Assembly: GCF_030272615.1 (NCBI RefSeq)
Contig: NC_081406.1
Coordinates: 476,064,900 to 476,128,899, forward strand
DNA from: Cryptomeria japonica
Taxonomy: Eukaryota; Streptophyta; Pinopsida; Cupressales; Cupressaceae
Length of the DNA: 64,000 nt
Direction: 5' to 3'
Part shown: positions 1 through 10,780 of the stretch, piece after piece
Layout of the letters: each line of letters opens with the position of its first letter
Numbering within the stretch: the first letter of the stretch is position 1
Program-made: the position numbers and the translations under genes
The notes under the pieces: model-generated
Told to the model about the DNA's origin: nothing
What the model saw: only the letters and a program-made list of their open reading frames with translations
Database searches by the model: none

Positions 1-908
1 ACAACAATGATTTTACCAATCAGATCACCAAAAGAAAGGTTCATTGCCCTTTGGAAAGTAGCTCCAGTGTTTATTAGATCGAAAGGCATGCGGTTATGGG
101 CAAAAGTTCCCCATGGTGTTGTAAAGGTGGTTTTGTGTTGATCTTATTTTGCCATGCTTACCTGATTATATCCAGAGAAACCATCAAGCATCGACATCAT
201 TTCAGATCAAGTAATAGCTTGGAGAATGTGATCCATTGCAGGTAAAGGATAGTTATCTTTTAAGCTAGCCTGATTCAGATTCTAGAAATCAACACAAATT
301 CTTATCTCTCCGTTTTTCTTGCGAACCAGAACAATGTTAGCCACCCATGTTGAATGATGAATTGGATAGATTATCCTTGCCTGAAGCATTTTATCTATTT
401 CTCTAAAAATTGCATCTGCAACTTTTGGGTTATAATTCCTTAATTTCTGCCTGAAAGGAGTCGCTTCTAGTTTTAGGGGAATATGATGCTGAAATTGACC
501 ATCTCTGAAATCTTTCAAATCTTCATAGGACCAGGCAAAAACATCAAGAAACTTTCTCAATAGTTCAATGTACAAATGTCTTTCTTTTGGAGTGCAACAT
601 TTACCCAAATTAACCATTTTTGGATTCTTTTCCTCACCAATATTAATCTTCTCATATTCACCTGATGTATAAGCATCGTGGGAATCAGTTCTTCTTACAG
701 ACTTGTCATTGCGATCGAACAGGCTCTCTAAAGTCACCAATCCTTTTGGAATTCGATTTCCTTTGAGCTGAACTACTCCCTCTCTGAAGCTTCCCTTCTC
801 ATCTGGACAAAATTCATTACATTGGTTTTCTGAACCTTCAAAATAAGAAGAAGCAAACATAGCGGCATTTTGTAAGAACTTATCAATATGCTTATCATCT
901 TCAAACAC
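1..908 (-). pseudogene. Gypsy1 reverse transcriptase, partial and broken
   Basis: The N-terminal part is open from 908 to 282 and reads FAWSYEDL, LRNYNPKVADAI, WVANIVLVRKKNGEIR and ICVDF, all standard Gypsy RT landmarks. After a TAG at CVDF the same frame continues with KDNYPLPAMDHIL, MLDGFSGYNQV, FTTPWGTFAHNRMPF and TFQRAMN, with further stops, up to base 1. The YxDD catalytic box would lie beyond the window. It is in frame with the RNase H upstream (945-1398) and joined by a PDNSDF-stop-QVFEDD linker. The stop there replaces an expected Trp (TGG to TAG). This is a dead polyprotein fragment. Confidence 0.9.
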
Positions 909-944
909 TTGCTAGAAATCTGAATTATCAGGGATGTTTGGGCA

Positions 945-1398
945 CTAGACTACTTCAATTCTGTAAACATCTATACCAAAATCCGAATGTGGAAGTAGTA
1001 ATGATGCCGATACCACTAGAGAATCTGCATGAGAATTTTGACTTCTAGGAATAGCTTCTATTGAAAATGCATCAAAATACTCAATTTCATCCCAAATTCT
1101 ATTTCTATAATGCTTAAGCCTCTCATTTTTCACAAAATAACGATTACGTACCTGATTAACAATCAATTCTGCATCACCTTTTGCACACAATAGTTTAATC
1201 CCTTTCTTCTTGGCTTGCTCAATTCCTAGCAACAATGCCTCATATTATGCGGTAATATTTGTATTTTTAAACTCCAACTTAAATGACAAAGGAAAATTCT
1301 CACCCTGTGGAGAAATAAGCACCACTCTAGCACCGGATCCAACTCCCGTCAAATTCCATTGTCCACAACCCTGCAGTGTGTTCATCCACATCCTCTAA
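945..1398 (-). pseudogene. Gypsy1 extra (archaeal-type, aRH) RNase H domain upstream of RT
   Basis: The domain starts with WTMEFDGS (catalytic Asp), shifts frame by one base near 1345, and continues with SGARVVLISPQGE, then TNITA-stop-YEAL, where the stop replaces the catalytic Glu of the usual AEYEAL. Next come AKGDAELIVNQV (third acidic residue) and PRSQNSHADSL (fourth). It sits between protease and RT and shares the RT frame. In the Tat/Ogre elements I know, an extra RNase H follows the RT-RNase H block. Here it precedes RT, so this is either a different sub-lineage or a rearranged pol. One frameshift and one stop inactivate it. Confidence 0.82.
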
Positions 1399-1509
1399 CA
1401 TATTTTTAGTCTCCTCAAAGAAAAGAAAATAGTTACCAAATTCACATTCCTGATACAATATTTGTGATTTTGGATCCTCTGAAGGAAACACTGTAAATTT
1501 GGATTTTGG

Positions 1510-2406
1510 TTATGGTATGAGAGTGATCTTTTGTCTTCCTATAGGAATCATTGCCTTAGACCAATCCATTTTAGTCTCACCACCTAGGTCTTTACAAAAA
1601 GTTCTACTCAGCAACATTTCGTAACTTGCCGGAATATCAACAACCAATATTGTGAGCTTTACTCTTTTATAGGGATGAATTGCTAAAGCCACATGAGCAT
1701 CTTTAATCTGACCAAGTAAAGGAATTTGTTTAGAATCCATTGAGAAGAATTTGCCAAAATTTTTAGTAAGTGTGAGGCCTAATTCTTTGGCCACTGTGGA
1801 AGGCATTATATTATCCGAAGCTCCCGAATCAATAATACAGTTATTAAGTTTATAACCATTGATAAATAGGGAGACATAGAAAGGCTCAGGTTTCTGGTCA
1901 AGCTCATGTGATGGTCCTAAAGATTCATTCACTGACATTTTTGATGTAAAAGCATTCGTTTGTTCTGTTAACTAGGCTTCAGTATTGAATGGTAAGGACT
2001 CAAAGTTTGTCAATACATCTAAGGGCTGCAACTGAAAGTTTTCCCTCCGCACATACTTAATCAACTTTTCTAGCTCTTTGGGATTCAGCCTGAGGTATTC
2101 AGCAGGAGAGATTAGAATTTTTTATGTTTTACAAAACTCAACGATATCAAAAGGGATATCAGACTCAGGTCGCTTCAATATTTGAACCTCTTGAACTCTT
2201 GAACTTACTTCTGAATTTTGGTTCATAGGTTCCTTACCCTTAGTTGAATTTTCATAGGATGATGGAGTGCTTGTATTTTTAAATTGATACTGGTTTCTAG
2301 TGAAAACAACACAAGAGGGATCTTCAAGGGCTACCAATATATCTCCTCCTCTCTGTTTCAGATTCATATTCAAGGAAGTGTATTCCAGAGTTGCCAGGTT
2401 GTCCAT
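1510..2406 (-). pseudogene. Gypsy1 gag-pol linker and aspartic protease
   Basis: A single frame (with stops near 2122 and 1970) carries a polar linker and then the protease. The active-site stretch is NCIIDSGASDNIMP at about 1800-1840, with FINGYKLN before it and LGLTLTK after it, and a second loop LTILVVDIPASYEMLL. This is a retropepsin-like enzyme that matures the Gag-Pol polyprotein. The D-S-G triad is intact. The frame differs from gag (2324-3613), so a frameshift lies in the 2324-2406 overlap. The stop near 2122 (TAA) fits CAA to TAA. Confidence 0.85.
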
Positions 2407-3613
2407 GAATTTCCTCTATTGAGCTGGGTTCATTTAGAACTTCTCCTGCGCTAAGCATTTGTGCATGTCTCACCATTTCTAGACAAGAGTTACCATCATG
2501 GTCATCTGTTAAATGAAAGACACACATATTTCTCCAGGGAGGGGGTGCTTCAATGGCTAGTCTTTGCTGAGTGGGGGGCAATTGTAAAGCTTTATTTCTT
2601 GTCTCGACAGGCTGATTATTAGGCCATCTTGGAATGTCTTGATAAGGTTGAGGATATGATGTGTTAGCCTTGGGGAGTTGTCTCTTGAGGGTGACCACAT
2701 CATTAACCAACCTTTGGATTACGAGATCAAAGGGAGTTGTGGAAGTTGATGGCTGTGAGTTAGCAGCTTGAACTTCTCTTCTCCATTTGCCTGCATTGAT
2801 TAAATCATCTTTTAATTCTACTACAGTGGTTTTGGCAGTGGCTAAGTCCTGGACCCTTTGTCTACAAATAAAGAAACTTATTTCTGCAGGCATTGCATTA
2901 ATGAAGAAACATTTCAAATTATCATCAAAAGGTCTCCGATTAACTAGAATCTTATGAACAATCTTGTCAAACCTTGCCACAAAGTCTCTCATGGATTCGG
3001 GTATTTCCTTTTTCAGTTGAGCTAATTGGGCTAAAAGAGAATGGTCATCTTCTACCACTTTAAACCTATCCTCAAATCTAGTTCTCAAATCCTGCCAATT
3101 TGTTATTACACCATTTGGCAAATGGTAAAACCAGTTAGCTTCTATTCTAGTCAATGTCTAAATAAACAGCATTATTGCTACATCTTCATGCTAAACCGCC
3201 AACACGCCACATGCAACATTAAAAGCATTAAAATTCTCATCAACTGTAAATTTTCCATCACCATTAAACTTAGGTAAATGCTCTCTAGAACCTTTAGGTA
3301 AGGGATTCAAATTTGCTCCAAGGGCAAGTGGTCCTACTGCTGGACCCCAGGGATTATTTGCAGCCATAGGAAGGATAATATTCAAAGGGGTGGGATTAAT
3401 CACAGTGGGAAAGACAACACCATGTAAGGTCAAGGAGTGACAAATAGAAGATCGGGAAGGAACAGAAGGAGATCTCGGGGGCCTACTTCTTGCCCTTCTT
3501 TGAGGTGTAAAGGAAGCGAAGGAATTTAGATTTTGCAATTCTTCAAAAGCTGAATCAACTAATCCTTCTCGCCTTTGGGATCTAGTATATCTTCTGGTCT
3601 CTAGTGTGCTCAC
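2324..3613 (-). pseudogene. Gypsy1 gag
   Basis: The start at 3613 lies about 80 bases after the PBS. The N-terminus is basic (RRARSRPPRSP), followed by PKGSREHLPKFNGDGK, and after two stops near 3160-3190 the same frame resumes with the plant Gypsy gag block WFYHLPNGVITNWQDL, RFEDRF and ESMRDFVARFDKIV. It ends in a Cys/His-poor tail with CVFHLTDDHDGNSC, a remnant of the HxxxGHxTxxC motif. It would form the virus-like particle. The two stops split it into 140- and 276-codon pieces in one frame. Confidence 0.85.
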
Positions 3614-3689
3614 ACCGTACAGACTTCAAAATAAACTGCGAACCAATTCAAAGTAACTTATGGCAATAAAACTAATCTTATTATTCGAC

Positions 3690-3707
3690 TCCCTAGCAGA
3701 GTCGCCA
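3690..3707 (-). other. Gypsy1 primer-binding site
   Basis: On the minus strand TGGCGACTCTGCTAGGGA begins 6 bases after the LTR end. It has the TGG start complementary to a tRNA CCA end. This PBS type is common in Tat/Ogre-like Gypsy elements. I do not assign the tRNA with certainty. Confidence 0.8.
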
Positions 3708-3713
3708 AAAATC

Positions 3714-4683
3714 TGTTGGTTGACAGATTGGATTTCTCAAAATTTACAAATAAATACTCCTGTTGCCCAAATAGAAAACCAATGATAACCAGCAGTTGGG
3801 TAAATAGTTATTATTTTTACCCTCTGTATTAAGGTACAACTCCCTATATGATATTCAATGAATTTTGAATAATATATTTTTTCATGTGATTCACTTTTAA
3901 CCAGAAAGTAAACAAAAGGCTTCAACATTCACTAGTCAACACATTATGAATGCTTAATGATGGATAATGAAATTTAGAACAAGACATTTGATCTCAAATG
4001 GAAACTAACTCATAGGATGATAAAATAATATTTGAACTTTGATTGACACTCACTCATGTCTCACAGGACAAGGGGAATCAGAAAATTCAAAAACTTTCAG
4101 CTAGTTTCATTTACCAAATTGATTCGCAGACTTCAAATGAAAAAATCAAAGAAAAGAAACTGATACATGAACACATAATCATTCCAACAAAAATTTTACG
4201 CATTCAAAACACACAGGTTTCTCAAGTTGTATCATATATTTCATTCCATTCAAAGATGGGTATTCCACTGAAATTACAAGTGAGATTAGTCTGGTCCTCC
4301 AAATTTTTACACCCCCAAAATTCTATATCGCGCAAAAACATCCTTACAAATATATATAGCCCTTAGGCTTAATTGTCTTTTTTAAACAAAATGCCAATAT
4401 GAAATTCAAGAGACAACCATCTATAACTGAAATTAACTAAACGGCTACAAGCCGTAAATAGAGTCATAACAAAAAGAACAGAAAACGGCCTAAATTGTCT
4501 CTGGGGTGTGCGTGGTGCCACGTATATTTCGCCACTCCATATGAGCCACGGAGAAGTTATGAACAACTTGGTAATGTGGGAGCCCAATGTGTAGGATGTG
4601 TTGCTTCTAGACTTCTATATCCATACCCACTTGTGTGACTTTAGTTTTACGCACTTCTAGGTGATCCGAACAGACAACCAACA
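3714..4683 (-). repeat. Gypsy1 5' LTR (970 bp)
   Basis: The LTR is bounded by TGTTGGTTG and CAACCAACA, a perfect 9-bp inverted repeat, with the PBS directly inside. The partner LTR lies outside the window. Small open frames within it on both strands have no recognisable domain. The base outside the LTR (4684) continues the ORF1 frame, so the 5-bp target duplication would involve TGGAT at 4684-4688. Confidence 0.88.
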
Positions 4684-7666
4684 TGGATTCAATGCAAGCT
4701 ACTCTGGTGAAGTCATCTCGAGTGAAAGATTTTGATTCTTTAATAGAATTTATTTTCCCTTTGAAACTCTACACCATATCTACTACCTGCTCAATAGTCT
4801 ATCCATCTTCTTTTAGAAGTTATACATCGATGCACTTCAAGTCTTTCTGCATCACGACAATGAGTTCTTTCAATTCTTTTAACAACTTAATGGACTCTTC
4901 ATGACCTTGTTTTATGATTGAATTTCTCCATTCAATGTTTTCCTTGGCCACATGCAATACCTTGTCATCCAAATCATTTACTACCTTTACTGTAAGGAAG
5001 TCCATGACACCATACTTCTGTACATCTTTCATTTGAACCAGCACTGCAACCCATTTTTTCCTTTCCTTTTCCCACGCCGACACCTCTATTTCAAGCTCCT
5101 AAGTTACGGTCACAGCATCCTCGTACACCTTGACCAGATTAGCAATATACTCTGTTCCCTACTGAATTATGAACTCAAGCCACTCCTCGAAGGTTTCTGC
5201 TAGCACATGATTTCTCTGAACCTTATCCAACAAATTCTGGTTCATGGGAGATTTAGGATCAAAATTCTGAGGAACCTGTGACATGGGTTGCGGGCTGGGA
5301 TGATGAATGGCATTAATGTACTCCGCCATCCGCTTCATGGTCTATTTCAACTCCCATTTTTCTTTCTCATCCTTCCATGTTCTGAACAACATTCGTTTAG
5401 TAGAGGACTCTAGGTGTTTTGCATCAGCAGCTCTTGAAGTAATTCCTAAATCAAGCTTTTCAACAACAAAATCCTACTCAGTTGCATTCTCTAGATCTTT
5501 TTCTGAAATCAGCCTAGCCACTTCAGCTACCCAGTGCCCTGTATTCTCATCCACCTCCAGCATAGCTTTTGCTTTTAGCTTTTTAGATTTAGGTTCTTTC
5601 CCGAGGCATTTACTCACCATATCCTCCATGGGTACACTAATAGGGACCACGTTGCATTTCTTTCTTATCGATGCTCCCAACCACCTTGAAATGTTTGAGG
5701 ATATCTTTGCTAGTGGCATTTGATATTCAGATGAATCCATGGTAGCCAAAGTAGTTACTTGATTGGGGCTTTCCCTGGGCTGCTCCTTTTCTTTACCTAC
5801 ATCTTGAGCTGCAGGGATGTTTGCTTCCGATTCACCCATAATCACTTGCACCTCCTCAGTATCCAGAACTATGATAGTTTCTTTTCCTGTAATGTCTGCA
5901 CCTTTCATTTTACTTCTGGAATGGGTGACTCGAACCGTTGAGGGGCCAAATAGTGGTTCTTTAAGCCTTCTGGTTTGAACCTTCTCACCTTGAGTACCAG
6001 TGACACCTGCAATATCAACAATAATGTTAGAAGAAGAATTTGGTACAGTAGCATGAGATTGCCCAACTGATTTCTCGACTGAGGCACCGGTCAGTCTTGT
6101 TCCAGGCCTATGATCTCTTAACCATTTCTCCATTCTCCTTATTACATTAAAGGTCCTAGCTTGAATATTTTCTTCTTCTCTCCTATCCTAATCAATTTCA
6201 GGAATAGGTTGGTCATGAACTCTTTCATTGAACTCCGGATCCAATACATCTTCACCTTCCGCTTCCTGTATTCCTGCAATGTTCATTGGCAATTTCAAAG
6301 TAATGATTTTCCGTAAAGTGAACCTCGACCATAATCTTCTCTGAACTTCAAATTTATCATAGCAATCCTCCCAATAGTCTTCTAATTGGGGTATATGTGA
6401 AAAGTTCACATCAATATTCAGGTGCTTCACTGCATATTCTTTGCTATCGAACCCCTGTCGAGCAACATATGGCAGCAAATTCACTTTCTTGAGTTCCAAT
6501 TCTAAGTTCAATGCATCAGAAATAGTTTGGCAACTATAATGTCCGTGTTCAACTGGGAAAACTACTTCAGATTCACTTTTCATCTTAAATCTCTTATCCA
6601 CATGAGCTAGTTGTCTGCTAACTTCTAAAAGTACATAACTGTCGAGAGCATATCTGGGTAATCTAAAAGGTTCCTCTTCAAAGCCTCCAATTCTGATATA
6701 AGTAAATCTAGGAAATTGAATAAAACAACTCCCATATGTGGTGACCAACTTTAATGCCTTAGGTGACATTCTATTATTCAAATCTCCTTTTAGTTCAAAA
6801 TTTTATCTTCCCACAAAGACATCATTCCATCTCAAGAAGTTTTCTATGTACCTTTGTATTTGCAAATGTGGATAGCACTCGTAGACCTTCATTCCATTAA
6901 CCCAAGGTTCTTGATGTAATCCTGGCCATTCTCTGATACAAGCTAAAATATAGAACAAGTATGAAGTCATGTGAAAATTAGCTGTTCCAACGAAATTACT
7001 CAACCCTTCATGCAATCTCTTAGCAATTACTTGTGCCCAGTCTAGGCATTTTTCACAAGCTAATAATACCTGAATGTAAAATTACATCCAGTCCTCCCAA
7101 TAGAAGGCATGTGAATTCCCCTTAAGCCTGTTCAAAAGGATCACGATGTCCCTGACTTCTGTGATGAAATGCTCTCTTGTTAAGGGTTTGGGCAACCTAG
7201 AACCTCCCTTATGTATTTTAAGGAGCCAGTTTCTAGCAATGACGTTCCGATAAACACTTCTCTTTTCAGAGAAAAATGCGTATGAGGTTCCTATGGACCA
7301 ATCCTCATACGGCTCTTTGTGAGGAATTCCAATTGCAGCCATTACTGTTTCTCTATCAATCCACACTAGCATGTCTCCATTATTGGCTCTAATACACCTA
7401 TTACTAGCATCATATCAGTTCATGCATGCATATACTAATTCTGGGCAAGGATCAGCAATTGGAAATGCAGCGGCCTCAACAAGACCACTGTGAACTATCC
7501 TTTCCATCATGGAATTGGCTGCTGGGTTCTTGGCCCTCTCTAGAAAATTATCTAACTCATCCTGAATGAAGGCTGTATCATCTAACTCTTGAAGGGTACT
7601 AACTAAGCATGATGTTTGACCCAATTTAGGCAGAGTCGGTCTCATTTTTGCTTTAAATTGCGTCAA
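4684..7666 (-). pseudogene. ORF1: long unrecognised reading frame, interrupted by Gypsy1
   Basis: From ATG at 7666 one frame runs about 990 codons to the Gypsy1 LTR, with about eleven stops and no frameshift. I do not recognise a named family. The N-terminal third has a globular pattern (RANNGDMLVWIDRETVMAA, GIPHKEPYEDW) faintly like plant transposon-associated domains that read a GE-I-x-IPP pattern. The middle has aromatic blocks (LFYILACIREWPGLHQEPW, FIQFPRFTYIRIGGFEEEPF). The C-terminal third is polar with a basic patch and ends in a coiled-coil-like stretch (LLKELKELIVVMQKDLK). Every stop fits CAG, CAA or CGA after one C-to-T change. It lies downstream of the LTR and PBS at 10759-11952 on the same strand, as ORF1 does in Ogre-like elements. 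A decayed host gene is the alternative. Confidence 0.6.
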
Positions 7667-8094
7667 TCAGACATGATTCAACTCCGAAGCAAAGAATTAC
7701 ACTTTCCAATTTTTAGAACTAAAACAGTGCAGGGGAAAATAAGCAATTGAACTCACTTGTCTTCAACATCAAACTGTGAAACCCTCGGAAGTACTAAGCT
7801 AAATTACCTTCTGTGTCTCCACTCTTCGCCAATGGAAACAATAATTATCTTACCTGAGACGCCCCATATTTAAAGATGGAAAAGACTGAAATGAACCAAC
7901 ACACGCTTTGGCTCAACACATTCATCCATGTAAAGTCACTTGTGATTTGATATAATTCTGACATGCTTATTAATTAGAAATAAACTCTACATAGTCGACA
8001 TGCCTTCTCATGGTTGTTTCCATAATTACAATTTGAAAACATGAAAACCAAGGAAAATTCTATTTTTATTGCACCGCCTTTTCTTCCAAGACAC

Positions 8095-8475
8095 CATCGG
8101 GCTGTTTTGAAAACACCGCTTTGAACCTTGAACTCATTATAAAAGAAGTTCATTGGTTCAAAGTTCAATGACAACAAGTCACATTTGCGAACAAGCAGAA
8201 AGAGACAAATGAAATGTTCAATAACACGGGAATGAACCTTGAACCTTGAACCAATTCAAAACAAAAGTTCAATGGTTCAAGTTCAAAGTGACCAGCAAAC
8301 TAGTACTAAAGAGACAACCGCAAAACACAAAACAAAAGACCGATTGAACCTTGAACCTTGAACTGAAAAGGTTCAAAGTTCAAGTTCAACGACTATGCTA
8401 ATGACGACACAAAACTTTATGGAATGCATTTTGCTTGAACTTGAATAGTGAACTTTATTAACGGTTCAACGAATG
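8095..8475. repeat. Cluster of GAACCTT / TTCAAGG-type direct and inverted repeats
   Basis: GAACCTTGAACCTTGAAC and variants recur at about 8110, 8235 and 8345, alternating with complementary-sense GGTTCAAAGTTCAAG blocks at about 8155, 8270 and 8375. The array could fold or bind a factor in both orientations. It lies 430-800 bases upstream of ORF1 on the coding side. Confidence 0.75.
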
Positions 8476-9604
8476 AGTACGAAGTTCGTTTGATGAAGAC
8501 TTAAGTACTATGAAAATAATTACCCTTTTTTAATGATAGGCTATAAATGAAAAATAAAAAGGGGGCAACAGTAAGGACGTAAATGAGGACTATGAAAAGA
8601 CTTCTTATGGTCACAAGTGTGTAAAATTTTGAGTTTGCTGAACTGTTTGATGTTTCAAAATGGACTTCATTTTTGGTAATTCTGTGTGTAGGACAAGTTT
8701 TGTGGTTTTTCCAAGTTTGAGAACAATTGTTTGGAGGTAGATATAGATGATTGAACTGGTTTTTCAAACAATCTCAGAGAATTCAAAGATATGTAGGATA
8801 GGGCCTGAGATAGCCCGAAGGACTAACTCAATACTGGTTTGATACAACAATACATAAAAAAGAATAGAATACAATCTTAGGCTAGAAAGTGAACACCATT
8901 CAATGAGGCCCTTACGAAATACTGAGACAAAACAAATAGATAGAGAGTCTGGCAGCACTAGCTCCACTCTACGGCACACACTTCTTGGGCATGCCAGTCT
9001 TTCTTACCCCGAAGATCCAAAGATCTTATAGCCAAGGGATTCTTGTATCATAGTGTAAGGTACATGAAGGGTATCTATGGGGTATGATCCGCACTCCTAG
9101 AATCATTGAATGTAGGGTTTTGGTATACTAAGTTGGTTCTTATTGTAGGTTTTTGAGGGGTCTCGATCCAACGACGGATTCTCAAAGCAAGCCACTTAAG
9201 ACTTTAGTTGAGCTTATCGGTGCAGGGAAGGCCCCCACATACATCGAATTCACTCAACACTCTAGCTGCTTGACCAATATATTTATATAGAGGCTCAAAA
9301 AACCCGCTCGAGAGTACACTGGGAGAGATGATATCCCCAACGCATCCCAATTTGAAGTACCTCTATGGGGTGATAAAATCCCCAGTCAAAGATACCCCTC
9401 ACTACATGGAATAAAATAAAATTGGGTGTCGTTGTCACCTCCTTCCTTTCTCCCAAGACCCCGAAGGTGGGTGGAAAGTTAGTTAATGCAACAGTAGGTC
9501 CACCCTAAACACGATAAAAATTCTTTACCTTAAGAAAACCAAATGTGATTTAATCTAATGTAGCCTAATTCACGTTCATTTTATAGCCCAAATTGAGGTG
9601 TTGA

Positions 9605-9830
9605 ATACGCATGTGCATGTCCATTTTAAACACCAAATTGAAATGTGAAGGCATGCATGTCAATTTTAACCGTTGTTGATTTTAAGCACCAAATCGAAGT
9701 GTTATACATGCATGTCAATTTTAACCAATGTTAATTTTAAACACCAAAAGCTGAAGTGTGAGATTGTGCATGCATGTCCATGCTAACCATTGTTGATTTT
9801 AAGCACCAAAAGATGAAGTGTGAGATTATA
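9605..9830. repeat. Irregular tandem repeat, 40-62 bp units, about four copies
   Basis: Units share GCATGCATGTC, TTTTAACC, TTGATTTTAAGCACC and AAGTGTGAGATT in that order, starting near 9615, 9655, 9708 and 9767. The first copy is shorter. The copies are diverged, so this is an old minisatellite. Confidence 0.8.
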
Positions 9831-9944
9831 AGAGCAATTGATCTAATACTTATCTGATCCTTCCTATAAATTCACCATAAGCTGCAAACATATGATTAAC
9901 AATAAATTCAAATCAACAGAAAATAGAGAATCAAAAATTGATAG

Positions 9945-10675
9945 AAGCGAATGCGTGACAATACCTGCGCGATTGCATCACCCTGACAGAGCCAATGCAT
10001 GAAAATAACAAAGAGAATGCATAATCCTGACAGATCGAATGCGTGACACTAACAAATCGATTGCATAATAAGAATAGGACGATTGCGTGATAGACGAGCA
10101 GATAACACAAAAAAATAAAAAATGAAACTAAACCCGATCAAAAACCCACAAAACCAATTGTGAGGCCCTACCTAAATCTCTCATCATCCATTCAATGTTA
10201 ATTAGATCATATTTAACTTGATATGAGAGAACTAAGTTGTTATATCTATCAAAGGCTGGTTGATCTTCCCAATCTTGTATCTGCTTTTCTGCTTGGTGAA
10301 CCCTTTGATAGCGTTTGGTTTGTCTTCTTTGTTCCTTCGTCCTTCTGGTACCTAAAATCCTGATTTGTACCTTACGTGCCATAAACTGTTAAAAACAAAA
10401 CATGCAATAAAAACAGTCTATTTCCAGATTTACTCAATTTCATGCAGAATTAAACAGGTTAGAGAATAGAAAAGGAATGAAGATAAAATTATCAGAACAA
10501 AACAATCCAAAACGAATACGTGACAGTATTAGATCAATTGCATAATCCTGTAAGGTCGATTACGTGATGGGTTCTGCACAAGTGTGTAACCTTGTCTGAT
10601 CGATTGCATAGATATGTCTATGCGATTACGTGATGATGTAACTGCGAATGCGTGACAAAGAGGTCTGTCTTGAAA
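9945..10675. repeat. Dispersed GATTGCATAA / GAATGCGTGACA motif zone
   Basis: Two related 10-12-base words alternate at roughly 20-30-base spacing in two blocks (about 9945-10095 and 10510-10665): variants of CGATTGCATAATCC and GAATGCGTGACA or GATTACGTGA. The ACGTGA core resembles a G-box/ABRE half. The two blocks flank the small frame at 10128-10382. Confidence 0.65.
10128..10382 (-). CDS. Small open frame, 84 codons, unrecognised
   Basis: The frame begins 377 bases after the PBS of the 10781-11952 LTR on the same strand. The predicted peptide is basic (RILGTRRTKEQRRQTKRYQR) and then mixed, with no motif I recognise. It could be a leader ORF or chance. Position after the PBS is the only contextual support. 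Confidence 0.2.
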   Translation of the reverse strand: MARKVQIRILGTRRTKEQRRQTKRYQRVHQAEKQIQDWEDQPAFDRYNNLVLSYQVKYDLINIEWMMRDLGRASQLVLWVFDRV

Positions 10676-10758
10676 TCTGTGCAAAACCTGCAAAAAAGAA
10701 AAAAATCCGTACGATCTGCAAAAACAACATAGAAAATAGAGAAGGTTAATTAGCTATT

Positions 10759-10777
10759 GTTCATGTCGGGTTCACCA
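10759..10777 (-). other. PBS next to the 10781-11952 LTR
   Basis: On the minus strand TGGTGAACCCGACATGAAC follows the LTR end after a 3-base TTT spacer. The same TGGTGAACC start follows the LTR of element A (18852), so the two share a Gypsy-type PBS. The tRNA is not assigned. Confidence 0.75.
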
Positions 10778-10780
10778 AAA

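Larger units (their letters stand above)
1..4683 (-). mobile_element. Gypsy1: Ty3/Gypsy LTR retrotransposon, 5' part, cut by window edge
   Basis: Read on the minus strand, the order is 5' LTR (3714-4683), PBS (3690-3707), gag, protease, an RNase H domain, then RT, which leaves the window at base 1. The 3' half (RT core end, its own RNase H, integrase, 3' LTR) is not seen. The LTR has perfect 9-bp inverted ends (TGTTGGTTG / CAACCAACA). The extra RNase H and the DSGAS protease point to the Tat/Ogre-like branch of Gypsy. Placing the extra RNase H before RT differs from Gypsy2 in this window. Stops and frameshifts make it non-functional. Its 5' LTR abuts an interrupted reading frame at 4684, so it appears inserted into ORF1. 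Confidence 0.9.
7667..10758 (-). other. Non-coding leader between LTR/PBS and ORF1
   Basis: I see no supported gene over most of this 3.1-kb stretch. It holds three short-repeat zones (annotated separately) and small open frames at 7974-8177, 8501-8767 and 8764-8979 with no domain. Same-strand LTR and PBS on the right and ORF1 on the left suggest a long retroelement leader. That assignment is inference. Confidence 0.45.

Noticed and set aside
9605-9830. Possible CRISPR-like array
   Set aside because: Repeats are irregular, diverged and lack unique spacers; it is a plant minisatellite.
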